Assembly: GCA_021199865.1 (NCBI GenBank)
Contig: JAJQHG010000124.1
Location: forward strand, 1 to 12,092
DNA length: 12,092 nucleotides
Origin: Methanosphaera sp.
Lineage (GTDB): Archaea; Methanobacteriota; Methanobacteria; Methanobacteriales; Methanobacteriaceae
Direction of reading: 5' to 3'
The notes beneath the pieces are model-generated. The model did no database searches. It worked only from the letters and a program-made list of their open reading frames with translations, and had not been told where the DNA came from. Position 1 is the stretch's first letter. Each line of letters opens with the position of its first letter. The position numbers and the translations under genes were made by a program. This document shows, piece after piece, positions 7,151 through 12,092 of this stretch.

Positions 7151-7517
7151 ATCTCCATCCTTCAGGAAGAACATTGTTTCTTGTGTAGTATTTTACTAAT
7201 CTTCTGATCTTAGATTCGATCTTAATTAATCCTCTCTTAGAGTGAATATCCTTAGGATTCTCTTCTAAGTGTTCTCTTATGTTAACAGCTCTCTTAATTA
7301 AGTTTAATAAGTCTTCAGGATACTCAAATACTTCACCATTTCTTTCAAGAATATCAGTGATCTTTTCTCCCATAACAGTCTTTGTACTAGGAATTCCATA
7401 CTGGTCTCTTAGTGTAATACCTATTTGACTTGTACTTTGTCCTTCTTTGTGTAACTTTACGATTAATTCTTCTATTTCTTCTGGGTTTTGATCTACCCAT
7501 TCAGGTGCTTGTGCCAT
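7116..7517 (-). CDS. rpsO: 30S ribosomal protein S15 (archaeal S13e/S15 type)
   Basis: S15 binds the central domain of 16S rRNA early in small-subunit assembly. The 133-residue product carries the archaeal/eukaryotic N-terminal region (APEWV, a GQSTSQIGITLRDQYGIP helix-turn, EKITDIL) and the universal S15 core: EDLLNLIKRAVNIREHLEENP, DIHSKRGL, IESKIRRLVKYY and the C-terminal LPEGWRYDPTTAALLV. The start is well fixed by AGGAGA at 7526-7531, about 9 nt before the ATG. With this start the basic MxRMHxxxxGxSxS tail of about 18 residues found in many archaeal and eukaryotic homologues is absent. The 3' end overlaps the recJ-like gene. TATA-like sequences lie in the 87-nt spacer after rdgB (for example TTATATTAT on the minus strand around 7586-7594), so it may have its own promoter as well as read-through from rdgB. 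Confidence 0.97.
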   Translation of the reverse strand: MAQAPEWVDQNPEEIEELIVKLHKEGQSTSQIGITLRDQYGIPSTKTVMGEKITDILERNGEVFEYPEDLLNLIKRAVNIREHLEENPKDIHSKRGLIKIESKIRRLVKYYTRNNVLPEGWRYDPTTAALLVK

Positions 7518-7525
7518 AATTTATA

Positions 7526-7531
7526 TCTCCT
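7526..7531 (-). promoter_or_regulatory. Shine-Dalgarno site fixing the rpsO start
   Basis: AGGAGA on the minus strand is followed by a short A/T spacer and the ATG at 7517. It supports the short S15 N-terminus, because no in-frame coding sequence upstream could be added without ignoring this site. Confidence 0.7.
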
Positions 7532-7604
7532 ATAATTTTATTCTAATAATTTATATTATCTAGAATAGTTATCGTGCAATTATGATAATATAACAAATAA
7601 TGAT

Positions 7605-8162
7605 CTATTCATCCATAGTTGAATACCATTGAGCAAACTTCTCCATAGCTCTTCTTCTATGTGAACATTCATTCTTTTGATCAGTTGTAAGCTCTCCAAA
7701 TGTCTTATTATATTCTTTAACATAGAAGAGTGGATCATATGCAAATCCATTGTTACCTTTTTCTTCTGATAAAATTTCACCACTAACAGTGCCTAAAAAA
7801 GTCTTGGGTTCACAATTGGGTGCACAGTAACCAATACATGACCTGAATTCGGCGTATCTGTCGTGTTCATCTTCAAGTAATTTAATAATACCCTTATTGG
7901 TTATTGTCTCCTGCACATAAGATGAGTATGTTCCAGGAAAACCATTAAGAGCTCTAATAAACAAGCCTGTATCATCTACTATAACTGGTCTATCAAGTAA
8001 GTTGGCCACATATTTTGCTCCATATGATGCAACTTCCTCTATTGATCCTTGAATCTCAGGATATCCTGGATTTTCATGATCAATTTCTATACCAAATTTT
8101 TCAAAGATACCTCTTGCCTCTATAACTTTATGTTCGTTTCCCGTAATAAATGTTACTATCAT
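7605..8162 (-). CDS. rdgB: XTP/dITP pyrophosphatase (RdgB/HAM1 family)
   Basis: The enzyme hydrolyses non-canonical purine nucleotides (XTP, ITP, dITP) to monophosphate and pyrophosphate, keeping deaminated bases out of DNA and RNA. The 185-residue length is normal for the family. Signature motifs: TGNEHK at 7-12 (usually S/TGNxxK, triphosphate binding), DDTGL at 63-67 with the metal-binding acidic pair, GFPGTYS, GFAYDPLF at 139-146 for base recognition, and SHRRRA at 167-172. The ATG at 8162 has no ribosome-binding match in the preceding bases; a TATA-like box about 38 nt upstream predicts a very short leader. rpsO follows after 87 nt on the same strand. Association of ham1, rpsO, recJ-like and kae1 genes is, as I recall, recurrent in euryarchaea. 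Confidence 0.96.
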   Translation of the reverse strand: MIVTFITGNEHKVIEARGIFEKFGIEIDHENPGYPEIQGSIEEVASYGAKYVANLLDRPVIVDDTGLFIRALNGFPGTYSSYVQETITNKGIIKLLEDEHDRYAEFRSCIGYCAPNCEPKTFLGTVSGEILSEEKGNNGFAYDPLFYVKEYNKTFGELTTDQKNECSHRRRAMEKFAQWYSTMDE

Positions 8163-8194
8163 ATGTATAGGTTTATTGTTTATTAATGATAATT

Positions 8195-8204
8195 CTATTT
8201 ATAA
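8195..8204 (-). promoter_or_regulatory. TATA-like box of rdgB
   Basis: TTATAAATAG on the minus strand, centred about 38 nt before the rdgB ATG, resembles the archaeal TATA consensus. Usual spacing puts the transcript start near 8175, leaving a leader of roughly 14 nt with no Shine-Dalgarno sequence. Confidence 0.45.
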
Positions 8205-8231
8205 TATTTTATCCCTAGTACAAGTATTATC

Positions 8232-8288
8232 TTCTAATAATAATAATATTCTAATAATAGTTTATATTCTAATGAAAAATAGTTCTAA
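8232..8288. repeat. four spaced TTCTAA units in the cobT-rdgB spacer
   Basis: TTCTAA occurs at 8232, 8249, 8267 and 8283, so successive starts are 17, 18 and 16 nt apart, with A/T-rich fill (mainly AATAAT-type). The spacer is 172 nt and has no coding potential that I can see. The units may be a protein-binding cluster upstream of rdgB, or microsatellite-like drift in AT-rich DNA. Confidence 0.4.
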
Positions 8289-8295
8289 ATAATAA

Positions 8296-8309
8296 TAATC
8301 ATGTGATTA
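8296..8309. repeat. dyad TAATCA-TG-TGATTA downstream of cobT
   Basis: Perfect 6-bp arms flank a 2-nt centre, 26 nt past the stop of the cobT-like gene. In the cobT direction it is immediately preceded by TTTT. Such a short dyad could be a regulator site or part of a terminator region; the loop is too small for a stable RNA hairpin with full arms. Confidence 0.35.
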
Positions 8310-8313
8310 AAAA
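8309..8313 (-). terminator. possible oligo-T termination site of cobT-like gene
   Basis: A T5 run on the minus strand lies about 22 nt after the stop, with another T5 at 8275-8279. These are weak compared with the T7-T10 tracts elsewhere in the window, so read-through toward rdgB is possible. Confidence 0.3.
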
Positions 8314-8334
8314 GGAGTTTAATAGGATAATTAC

Positions 8335-9408
8335 TTATTCAAAGTTATCCTGTGTTAGTTTCTCAGTCTTCTCCATATATTCATCTACAGTTATACCCTT
8401 AAGATATGCATAGAGCATTGCTCCACCAGCACCTACACCCTCTTTTATACATCCTTTAGAATAATTTACAAGTCCTTCCTCACTAGATCTATCAAACTTA
8501 GGGTTTGTAGCATAGATTGATATATCACATATCTGATTAAATATATCCACTATGTTTGCACTCTCATCATCTGCTACATAACTAGTTGTTGCAACACTAA
8601 TTCTACTAAAGTCAAAGTCTGGATATAATGCTTTAACAATTCCACATGGTGCTGCCATCTGTGTTCCACCAGCAAGTGTTACATTAACATTACTTCCCAC
8701 CATTAATCCTGCTATTGCAATCATTGTAGGATCACCTGCAATTTCAACAGCTTTTATTGGATCATTACTTAGATCACCAGGATTCATAGATGCAGAATCT
8801 AGCATAGCATCTACTACTTCATTCTTTAGTTCCTGTGGATTTACTGTTAGACATCCACTAACTTTATTTTTTACATCATATCCAAGTAGAGTTAGTACAG
8901 CCTGTGTAGTAGTTGTACCTGCAGGTGTAGACTCACCAATCATGATATGATCTGTAATCTTGGATATTGTTGAACCTATCTCCTTAGCATTCTCAAATAT
9001 TTCTGTTGCATTCTCTACACCCTTAGCCTCACGTATATCTCTACCTGCTGTTCCATGTAAATCAATATATGGTACTTTAGGTGCAACATCTAATCCTGCA
9101 TTTACTGGTATGAATGGCATATCTAGTAAATCAATTGTTGACTTTGTTAGTATTGCTGGTGATGGTGCACTTAAATCCTCACTATCAGTACTTGCAATAT
9201 TTGGTAAAGTAATAGCATGGTTTCTAAGTATTACTTCTACATCTAGTGCTGGTGTGTATGTTGTAAATTCTGGTCCACCTGCACCTGTAAGCTTAGGTAT
9301 CTTACTAAGATCAGTGTTAGATAGAACACATAAAAATACACAGTTCTTACTTTCTTCTAGCTTCTTTAATTGTTCATCATTTCCAAAAATCTTGATATTA
9401 TCATACAT
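8335..9408 (-). CDS. archaeal CobT-like protein (nicotinate-nucleotide:base phosphoribosyltransferase family, UPF0284)
   Basis: The 357-residue product matches the archaeal branch of CobT (TIGR00303/UPF0284). Bacterial CobT moves phosphoribose from nicotinate mononucleotide to a lower-ligand base, giving alpha-ribazole phosphate for cobamide (vitamin B12) assembly; methanogens need cobamides for methyl transfer. Visible signatures are GAGGPEFTTYTPALD near 42-56, NAGLDVAP at 103-110, DLHGTAGRDIR at 116-126, GESTPAGTTTTQA at 158-170, LAGGTQMAAP, and EGVGAGG at 323-329, which parallels the bacterial catalytic-glutamate motif. GAGG at 9420-9423 lies 11 nt before the ATG. The gene is alone, divergent from kae1-bud32 and 172 nt upstream of rdgB. 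Family assignment is strong; enzymatic activity and base specificity are by homology only. Confidence 0.85.
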   Translation of the reverse strand: MYDNIKIFGNDEQLKKLEESKNCVFLCVLSNTDLSKIPKLTGAGGPEFTTYTPALDVEVILRNHAITLPNIASTDSEDLSAPSPAILTKSTIDLLDMPFIPVNAGLDVAPKVPYIDLHGTAGRDIREAKGVENATEIFENAKEIGSTISKITDHIMIGESTPAGTTTTQAVLTLLGYDVKNKVSGCLTVNPQELKNEVVDAMLDSASMNPGDLSNDPIKAVEIAGDPTMIAIAGLMVGSNVNVTLAGGTQMAAPCGIVKALYPDFDFSRISVATTSYVADDESANIVDIFNQICDISIYATNPKFDRSSEEGLVNYSKGCIKEGVGAGGAMLYAYLKGITVDEYMEKTEKLTQDNFE

Positions 9409-9443
9409 TATAATCTATTCCTCATACTAAAATTATTCATAAA

Positions 9444-9457
9444 ACATATCGTTATGT
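9444..9457. promoter_or_regulatory. dyad ACATA-TCGT-TATGT in divergent cobT/kae1 spacer
   Basis: An interrupted inverted repeat with 5-bp arms and a 4-nt centre, about 36 to 49 nt upstream of the cobT-like ATG. It falls between a TATA-like TTAAATAC (minus strand, about 9466-9473) and the Shine-Dalgarno site, so it would overlap the expected transcription start of that gene. It is an operator candidate by position only. Confidence 0.35.
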
Positions 9458-9474
9458 ATTATTAAGTATTTAAG

Positions 9475-9484
9475 TTAAATATAG
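9475..9484 (+). promoter_or_regulatory. TATA-like box of kae1-bud32
   Basis: TTAAATATAG is centred about 52 nt before the start codon. Normal archaeal spacing puts the transcript start near 9505, leaving a leader of about 27 nt that contains the GAGGT ribosome-binding site at 9518-9522, 9 nt before the ATG. Confidence 0.45.
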
Positions 9485-9531
9485 TAATAATAATTATTGA
9501 TTAAAAATACTTAAATAGAGGTTAGATTTAT

Positions 9532-11142
9532 ATGATTTGCTTAGGTATTGAGGGAACAGCTGAAAAGACGGGTATTGGTATAGTTGACTCAGAGGGTAAT
9601 ATACTTGCTACTTGTGGTGATCAATTATATCCTGAGGTTGGAGGTATACATCCAAGAGAGGCAGCAAACTTTCATGTAGAACATATTGTACCCCTAATTA
9701 GGGATGCATTAGATGAGTCAAATCTAGAGTTAACTGATATTGACTTAGTAAGTTTTGCTAAGGGTCCAGGACTAGGACCAGCACTAAGAACAATAGCTAC
9801 AGCTGCAAGAAGCTTATCTCAGATGCTTGACGTACCACTAATTGGAGTAAATCATTGTATAGGACATGTTGAGATAGGAAAGCTTACAACAGATGCTACA
9901 GATCCATTAACAATATATACTAGTGGTGGAAATACACAGATAATTAGCTATGAATCAGGACGTTATCGTATAATTGGTGAAACACTTGATATTGCTATAG
10001 GTAACTGTTTAGATCAATTCTCTAGAGATATAGGTTTAGGACATCCAGGTGGACCAGTAGTAGAAAAGCATGCAAGTAATACAGATGAACTAATTAGTCT
10101 ACCCTATGTTGTTAAGGGAATGGATTTATCATTCTCTGGTATCCTAACTAGTGCTATAAATAAGTATAATAATGGTGTTGATTTAGATATTGTTTGTAAT
10201 AGCTTCCAGCAGACCTGTTTTTCAATGCTTTGTGAGGTAACCGAAAGAGCACTTAGCTATACAGGTAAAGATGAAGTACTTCTATGTGGAGGAGTAGCAG
10301 CTAATAAGACGTTAAGGCAGATGCTAAAGACTATGTGTGATGATCACTATGTTGACTTTTATATGCCTGATATGAAGTATTGTGGTGATAATGGATCAAT
10401 GATTGCCCAGGTAGGATTATTATCATATAATGAGAATAATGTAGGTATAGAAAATAGTTATATTAATCCTAAGTATAGAACAGATCAAGTAGAAGTAACA
10501 TGGGATATTCCAAGAAACACACATAACATAAAATTACCTCTAGATATTATAGATAAGGGTGCAGAGGCAGATATTATAGATACTACTTGGGACTCAAAGA
10601 GGGTAGTTATCAAGAAGCGTATCAAGAAGAATTATAGGCCAACACAACTAGATGATAAAATAAGATCTATGCGTACAAAGGAAGAGGCAAGACTAATACA
10701 TGATTGTAAGAAACATGATATTAGAACACCATATATTTACATGGTTGATCTTGAAAACAAACAATTAATATTAGAATATATTGATGCTGATAGCTTGAAG
10801 GATACTATTAATAATAATCCTATTAATAGACTAGGTGATCTATTTATTAATACAGGTAGAAGTATACGTCGAATGCATGATGCTGGTATCATTCATGGAG
10901 ATCTTACAACATCTAATATACTAGTAATGGATGATAGGCCAGTATTTATTGATTTTGGTCTTGGAAAATATAGTAGTTTAGTAGAAGACTTTGGAACAGA
11001 CCTCTTAGTATTTAAGAAATCATTATCTACAATAATACCACAATATAGTGATAAACTATTTAGCTATATATTAGATGGTTATGATAATGATAATGTTAAT
11101 AAAAAAATAGATGAAATAGAAAGAAGGGGAAGATACCTCTAA
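9532..11142 (+). CDS. Kae1-Bud32 fusion protein, KEOPS complex tRNA t6A synthesis
   Basis: The product joins two KEOPS subunits in 536 residues. Kae1 transfers the threonylcarbamoyl group to A37 of ANN-reading tRNAs; Bud32 is an atypical RIO-like kinase/ATPase that supports it. Kae1 part (about 1-325): LGIEGTAEKTGIGI, GGIHPREAANFH, NHCIGH with metal ligands His108 and His112, SGGNTQ, LCGGVAANK, and CGDNGSMIA with Asp286. Bud32 part (about 340-536): the strand VVIKK with Lys361, KEEARL with the helix-C glutamate, LEYIDADSL, HGDLTTSN at 455-462 and DFG at 474-476; the C-terminus RRGRYL fits the family. A short linker separates them with no frameshift. Fusion is the normal state in several euryarchaea. 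The start is backed by GAGGT at 9518-9522. It diverges from cobT and converges on uppP. Confidence 0.97.
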   Translation: MICLGIEGTAEKTGIGIVDSEGNILATCGDQLYPEVGGIHPREAANFHVEHIVPLIRDALDESNLELTDIDLVSFAKGPGLGPALRTIATAARSLSQMLDVPLIGVNHCIGHVEIGKLTTDATDPLTIYTSGGNTQIISYESGRYRIIGETLDIAIGNCLDQFSRDIGLGHPGGPVVEKHASNTDELISLPYVVKGMDLSFSGILTSAINKYNNGVDLDIVCNSFQQTCFSMLCEVTERALSYTGKDEVLLCGGVAANKTLRQMLKTMCDDHYVDFYMPDMKYCGDNGSMIAQVGLLSYNENNVGIENSYINPKYRTDQVEVTWDIPRNTHNIKLPLDIIDKGAEADIIDTTWDSKRVVIKKRIKKNYRPTQLDDKIRSMRTKEEARLIHDCKKHDIRTPYIYMVDLENKQLILEYIDADSLKDTINNNPINRLGDLFINTGRSIRRMHDAGIIHGDLTTSNILVMDDRPVFIDFGLGKYSSLVEDFGTDLLVFKKSLSTIIPQYSDKLFSYILDGYDNDNVNKKIDEIERRGRYL

Positions 11143-11146
11143 ATAC

Positions 11147-11156
11147 TTTTTTTTTT
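11147..11156 (+). terminator. T10 terminator of kae1-bud32
   Basis: Ten consecutive T begin 5 nt after the stop codon, the longest T tract in the window and a strong archaeal intrinsic terminator. It fills half of the 20-nt convergent gap; uppP has no matching tract on its own strand here, so its 3' end may run into antisense of kae1-bud32. Confidence 0.7.
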
Positions 11157-11162
11157 ACATGT

Positions 11163-11993
11163 TTAAAGGATGAATGTTAATACAATTGTTAGGATACCTA
11201 CAATCCAACAGTAATATGCAAATACATCTAAGCTCCATTCCTCAATTATTTTCATTAATACTTTTATAGCAAAGTATCCAAATATTACGGATGATATAAA
11301 TCCAGCTAACATAACACTCATGGATATATCAATTGTTGCAATATCTTTTATCTGAACAACTCCTGCACCAAGAATTGCAGGTATACTTAGTAGGAAACTA
11401 AATCTAGCAGCAAATTCTCTATTTAATCCAGAAAATAGTCCTGTTGCTATTGTTGTACCTGAACGGGATAATCCAGGGAATATTGCACATCCTTGTCCAA
11501 TACCCACAATTAATGCCTGTTTAAATGATATATCTTCACTAGTTGTGTCTCCTGTAGGATAACGTTCAGAGACATATAATAATATACCAGTAATTATTAG
11601 AAATACTCCTATTGGTAGAGCACCTCTAAATATTGTTTCTATGTAATCTTTTAGGAACAATCCTGTTATACCTACAGGTATAGTACCTATAATTATTAGC
11701 CAGGGCATTCTTTTATACTTATTATCTCTTATTTCATCAATGAATAATTGTCTTGATTCAGTTAAATCTATAATGCTTAATATGAATCCTTTAATAATAT
11801 TGACTATATCATTCCAGAAGAATGTGAATACAGCTACAAGTGTACCTATATGTAGTACTGTATCAAAGACTAATCCTGTATCTACTCCTAAAATATATTG
11901 TACTAGGGCTAAATGACCAGAACTACTTATTGGTAGAAACTCACTAAGACCTTGAACTGCTCCTAGAATAATTGCACTAATAATATCTAGCAA
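11163..11993 (-). CDS. uppP: undecaprenyl-diphosphatase-type UppP/BacA membrane phosphatase
   Basis: UppP dephosphorylates polyprenyl diphosphate to recycle the lipid carrier for glycan export; in archaea the carrier is presumably a related polyprenyl phosphate used for pseudomurein or glycoprotein synthesis. The 276-residue protein is almost entirely hydrophobic segments, consistent with a multispan inner-membrane enzyme. Catalytic signatures are complete: GLSEFLPISSSGHL at 15-28 with Glu18 and His27, and PGLSRSGTTIA at 173-183 with Arg177. The start is TTG at 11993: GGAG at 12001-12004 lies 7 nt before it, and no upstream in-frame ATG fits better. A TATA box about 60 nt upstream supports a monocistronic transcript. 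The stop lies 20 nt from that of the convergent kae1-bud32. Confidence 0.95.
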   Translation of the reverse strand: MLDIISAIILGAVQGLSEFLPISSSGHLALVQYILGVDTGLVFDTVLHIGTLVAVFTFFWNDIVNIIKGFILSIIDLTESRQLFIDEIRDNKYKRMPWLIIIGTIPVGITGLFLKDYIETIFRGALPIGVFLIITGILLYVSERYPTGDTTSEDISFKQALIVGIGQGCAIFPGLSRSGTTIATGLFSGLNREFAARFSFLLSIPAILGAGVVQIKDIATIDISMSVMLAGFISSVIFGYFAIKVLMKIIEEWSLDVFAYYCWIVGILTIVLTFIL

Positions 11994-12000
11994 TTTATCT

Positions 12001-12004
12001 CTCC
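12001..12004 (-). promoter_or_regulatory. Shine-Dalgarno site for TTG start of uppP
   Basis: AAAGGAGAGATAAA precedes the TTG codon on the minus strand, with GGAG 7 nt away. It decides the start: the next in-frame ATG is too far inside and would delete the SEFLPISSSGH catalytic motif. Confidence 0.7.
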
Positions 12005-12050
12005 TTTAAATTATTAATATTATTTTGTTATTTAGAATTAAAATTATTTA

Positions 12051-12060
12051 TTATATATAA
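12051..12060. promoter_or_regulatory. palindromic TATA box of uppP, possibly bidirectional
   Basis: TTATATATAA is self-complementary. On the minus strand it reads TTTTTTTATATATAA, close to the archaeal consensus, about 62 nt before the uppP start and leaving a leader of roughly 35 nt with the ribosome-binding site. On the + strand the same box would point at a start near 12080, just before GGAAGG at 12081-12086, so a divergent gene may begin beyond the window. Confidence 0.55.
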
Positions 12061-12092
12061 AAAAAGTAGTTTAAAAAAAAGGAAGGTTAAGT

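Noticed and set aside
7580..7783. minus-strand 67-codon frame overlapping rdgB
   Set aside because: It lies in another frame of the well-supported rdgB gene and has no own start signal.
8960..9430. + strand 156-codon frame antisense to cobT
   Set aside because: It mirrors codons of the conserved CobT-like protein; no motif or ribosome-binding site was seen.
12073..12080. A8 tract as a terminator for a minus-strand gene beyond the right edge
   Set aside because: On the minus strand it is T8, but no coding sequence is visible upstream, and it may instead belong to the promoter region; it cannot be assigned.
1..12092. tRNA/rRNA genes, insertion sequences, CRISPR arrays or defence genes
   Set aside because: No GC-rich structured RNA stretch, transposase, terminal repeats or regularly spaced long repeats were seen; all long frames belong to recognisable housekeeping families.

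Overview
The window looks like a chromosomal segment of a very AT-rich methanogenic archaeon of the Methanobacteriales, most probably Methanosphaera or a close relative. The reasons are an Orc1/Cdc6 initiator fragment, a Hef helicase-nuclease, a Kae1-Bud32 fusion, an archaeal-type CobT-like protein, a S13e/S15-type ribosomal protein, an aconitase-X large subunit of the archaeal mevalonate pathway, TATA-like promoter boxes, poly-T terminators and strong A/T bias at third codon positions. The species name is inference from gene content and composition.

Layout, left to right. A 3' fragment of orc1/cdc6 enters from the left edge on the + strand. A convergent AT-rich spacer follows (356-514) with oligo-T tracts in both directions and one motif resembling the Cdc6-binding repeat of Methanothermobacter. 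Then comes a minus-strand run that reads, in transcription order, hef - trmI - pyrB (gaps 22 and 14 nt). Upstream of it is a second minus-strand group, rdgB - rpsO - recJ-like - acnX. Its last three genes overlap or nearly touch, and rdgB has its own promoter-like box. A lone minus-strand cobT-like gene follows. It is divergent from kae1-bud32 (+), which converges with uppP (-) across only 20 nt. uppP has a canonical TATA box and a Shine-Dalgarno-supported TTG start.

Functionally these are housekeeping genes: replication initiation and fork repair (Orc1/Cdc6, Hef, RecJ-like DHH protein), nucleotide synthesis and sanitation (PyrB, RdgB), tRNA modification (TrmI for m1A, Kae1-Bud32 for t6A), translation (S15), isoprenoid precursor synthesis (AcnX), polyprenyl-phosphate recycling (UppP) and cobamide assembly (CobT-like). 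Linkage of cdc6, pyrB and hef fits my recollection of the origin-proximal region of Methanothermobacter, so the replication origin may lie just left of this window.

No mobile element, CRISPR array, tRNA/rRNA gene or gene-free stretch over 300 bases was seen. The longest spacers are 8163-8334 and 356-514. I found no convincing undescribed multi-gene system. The observations worth a second look are small cis-elements and start-site or architecture details.
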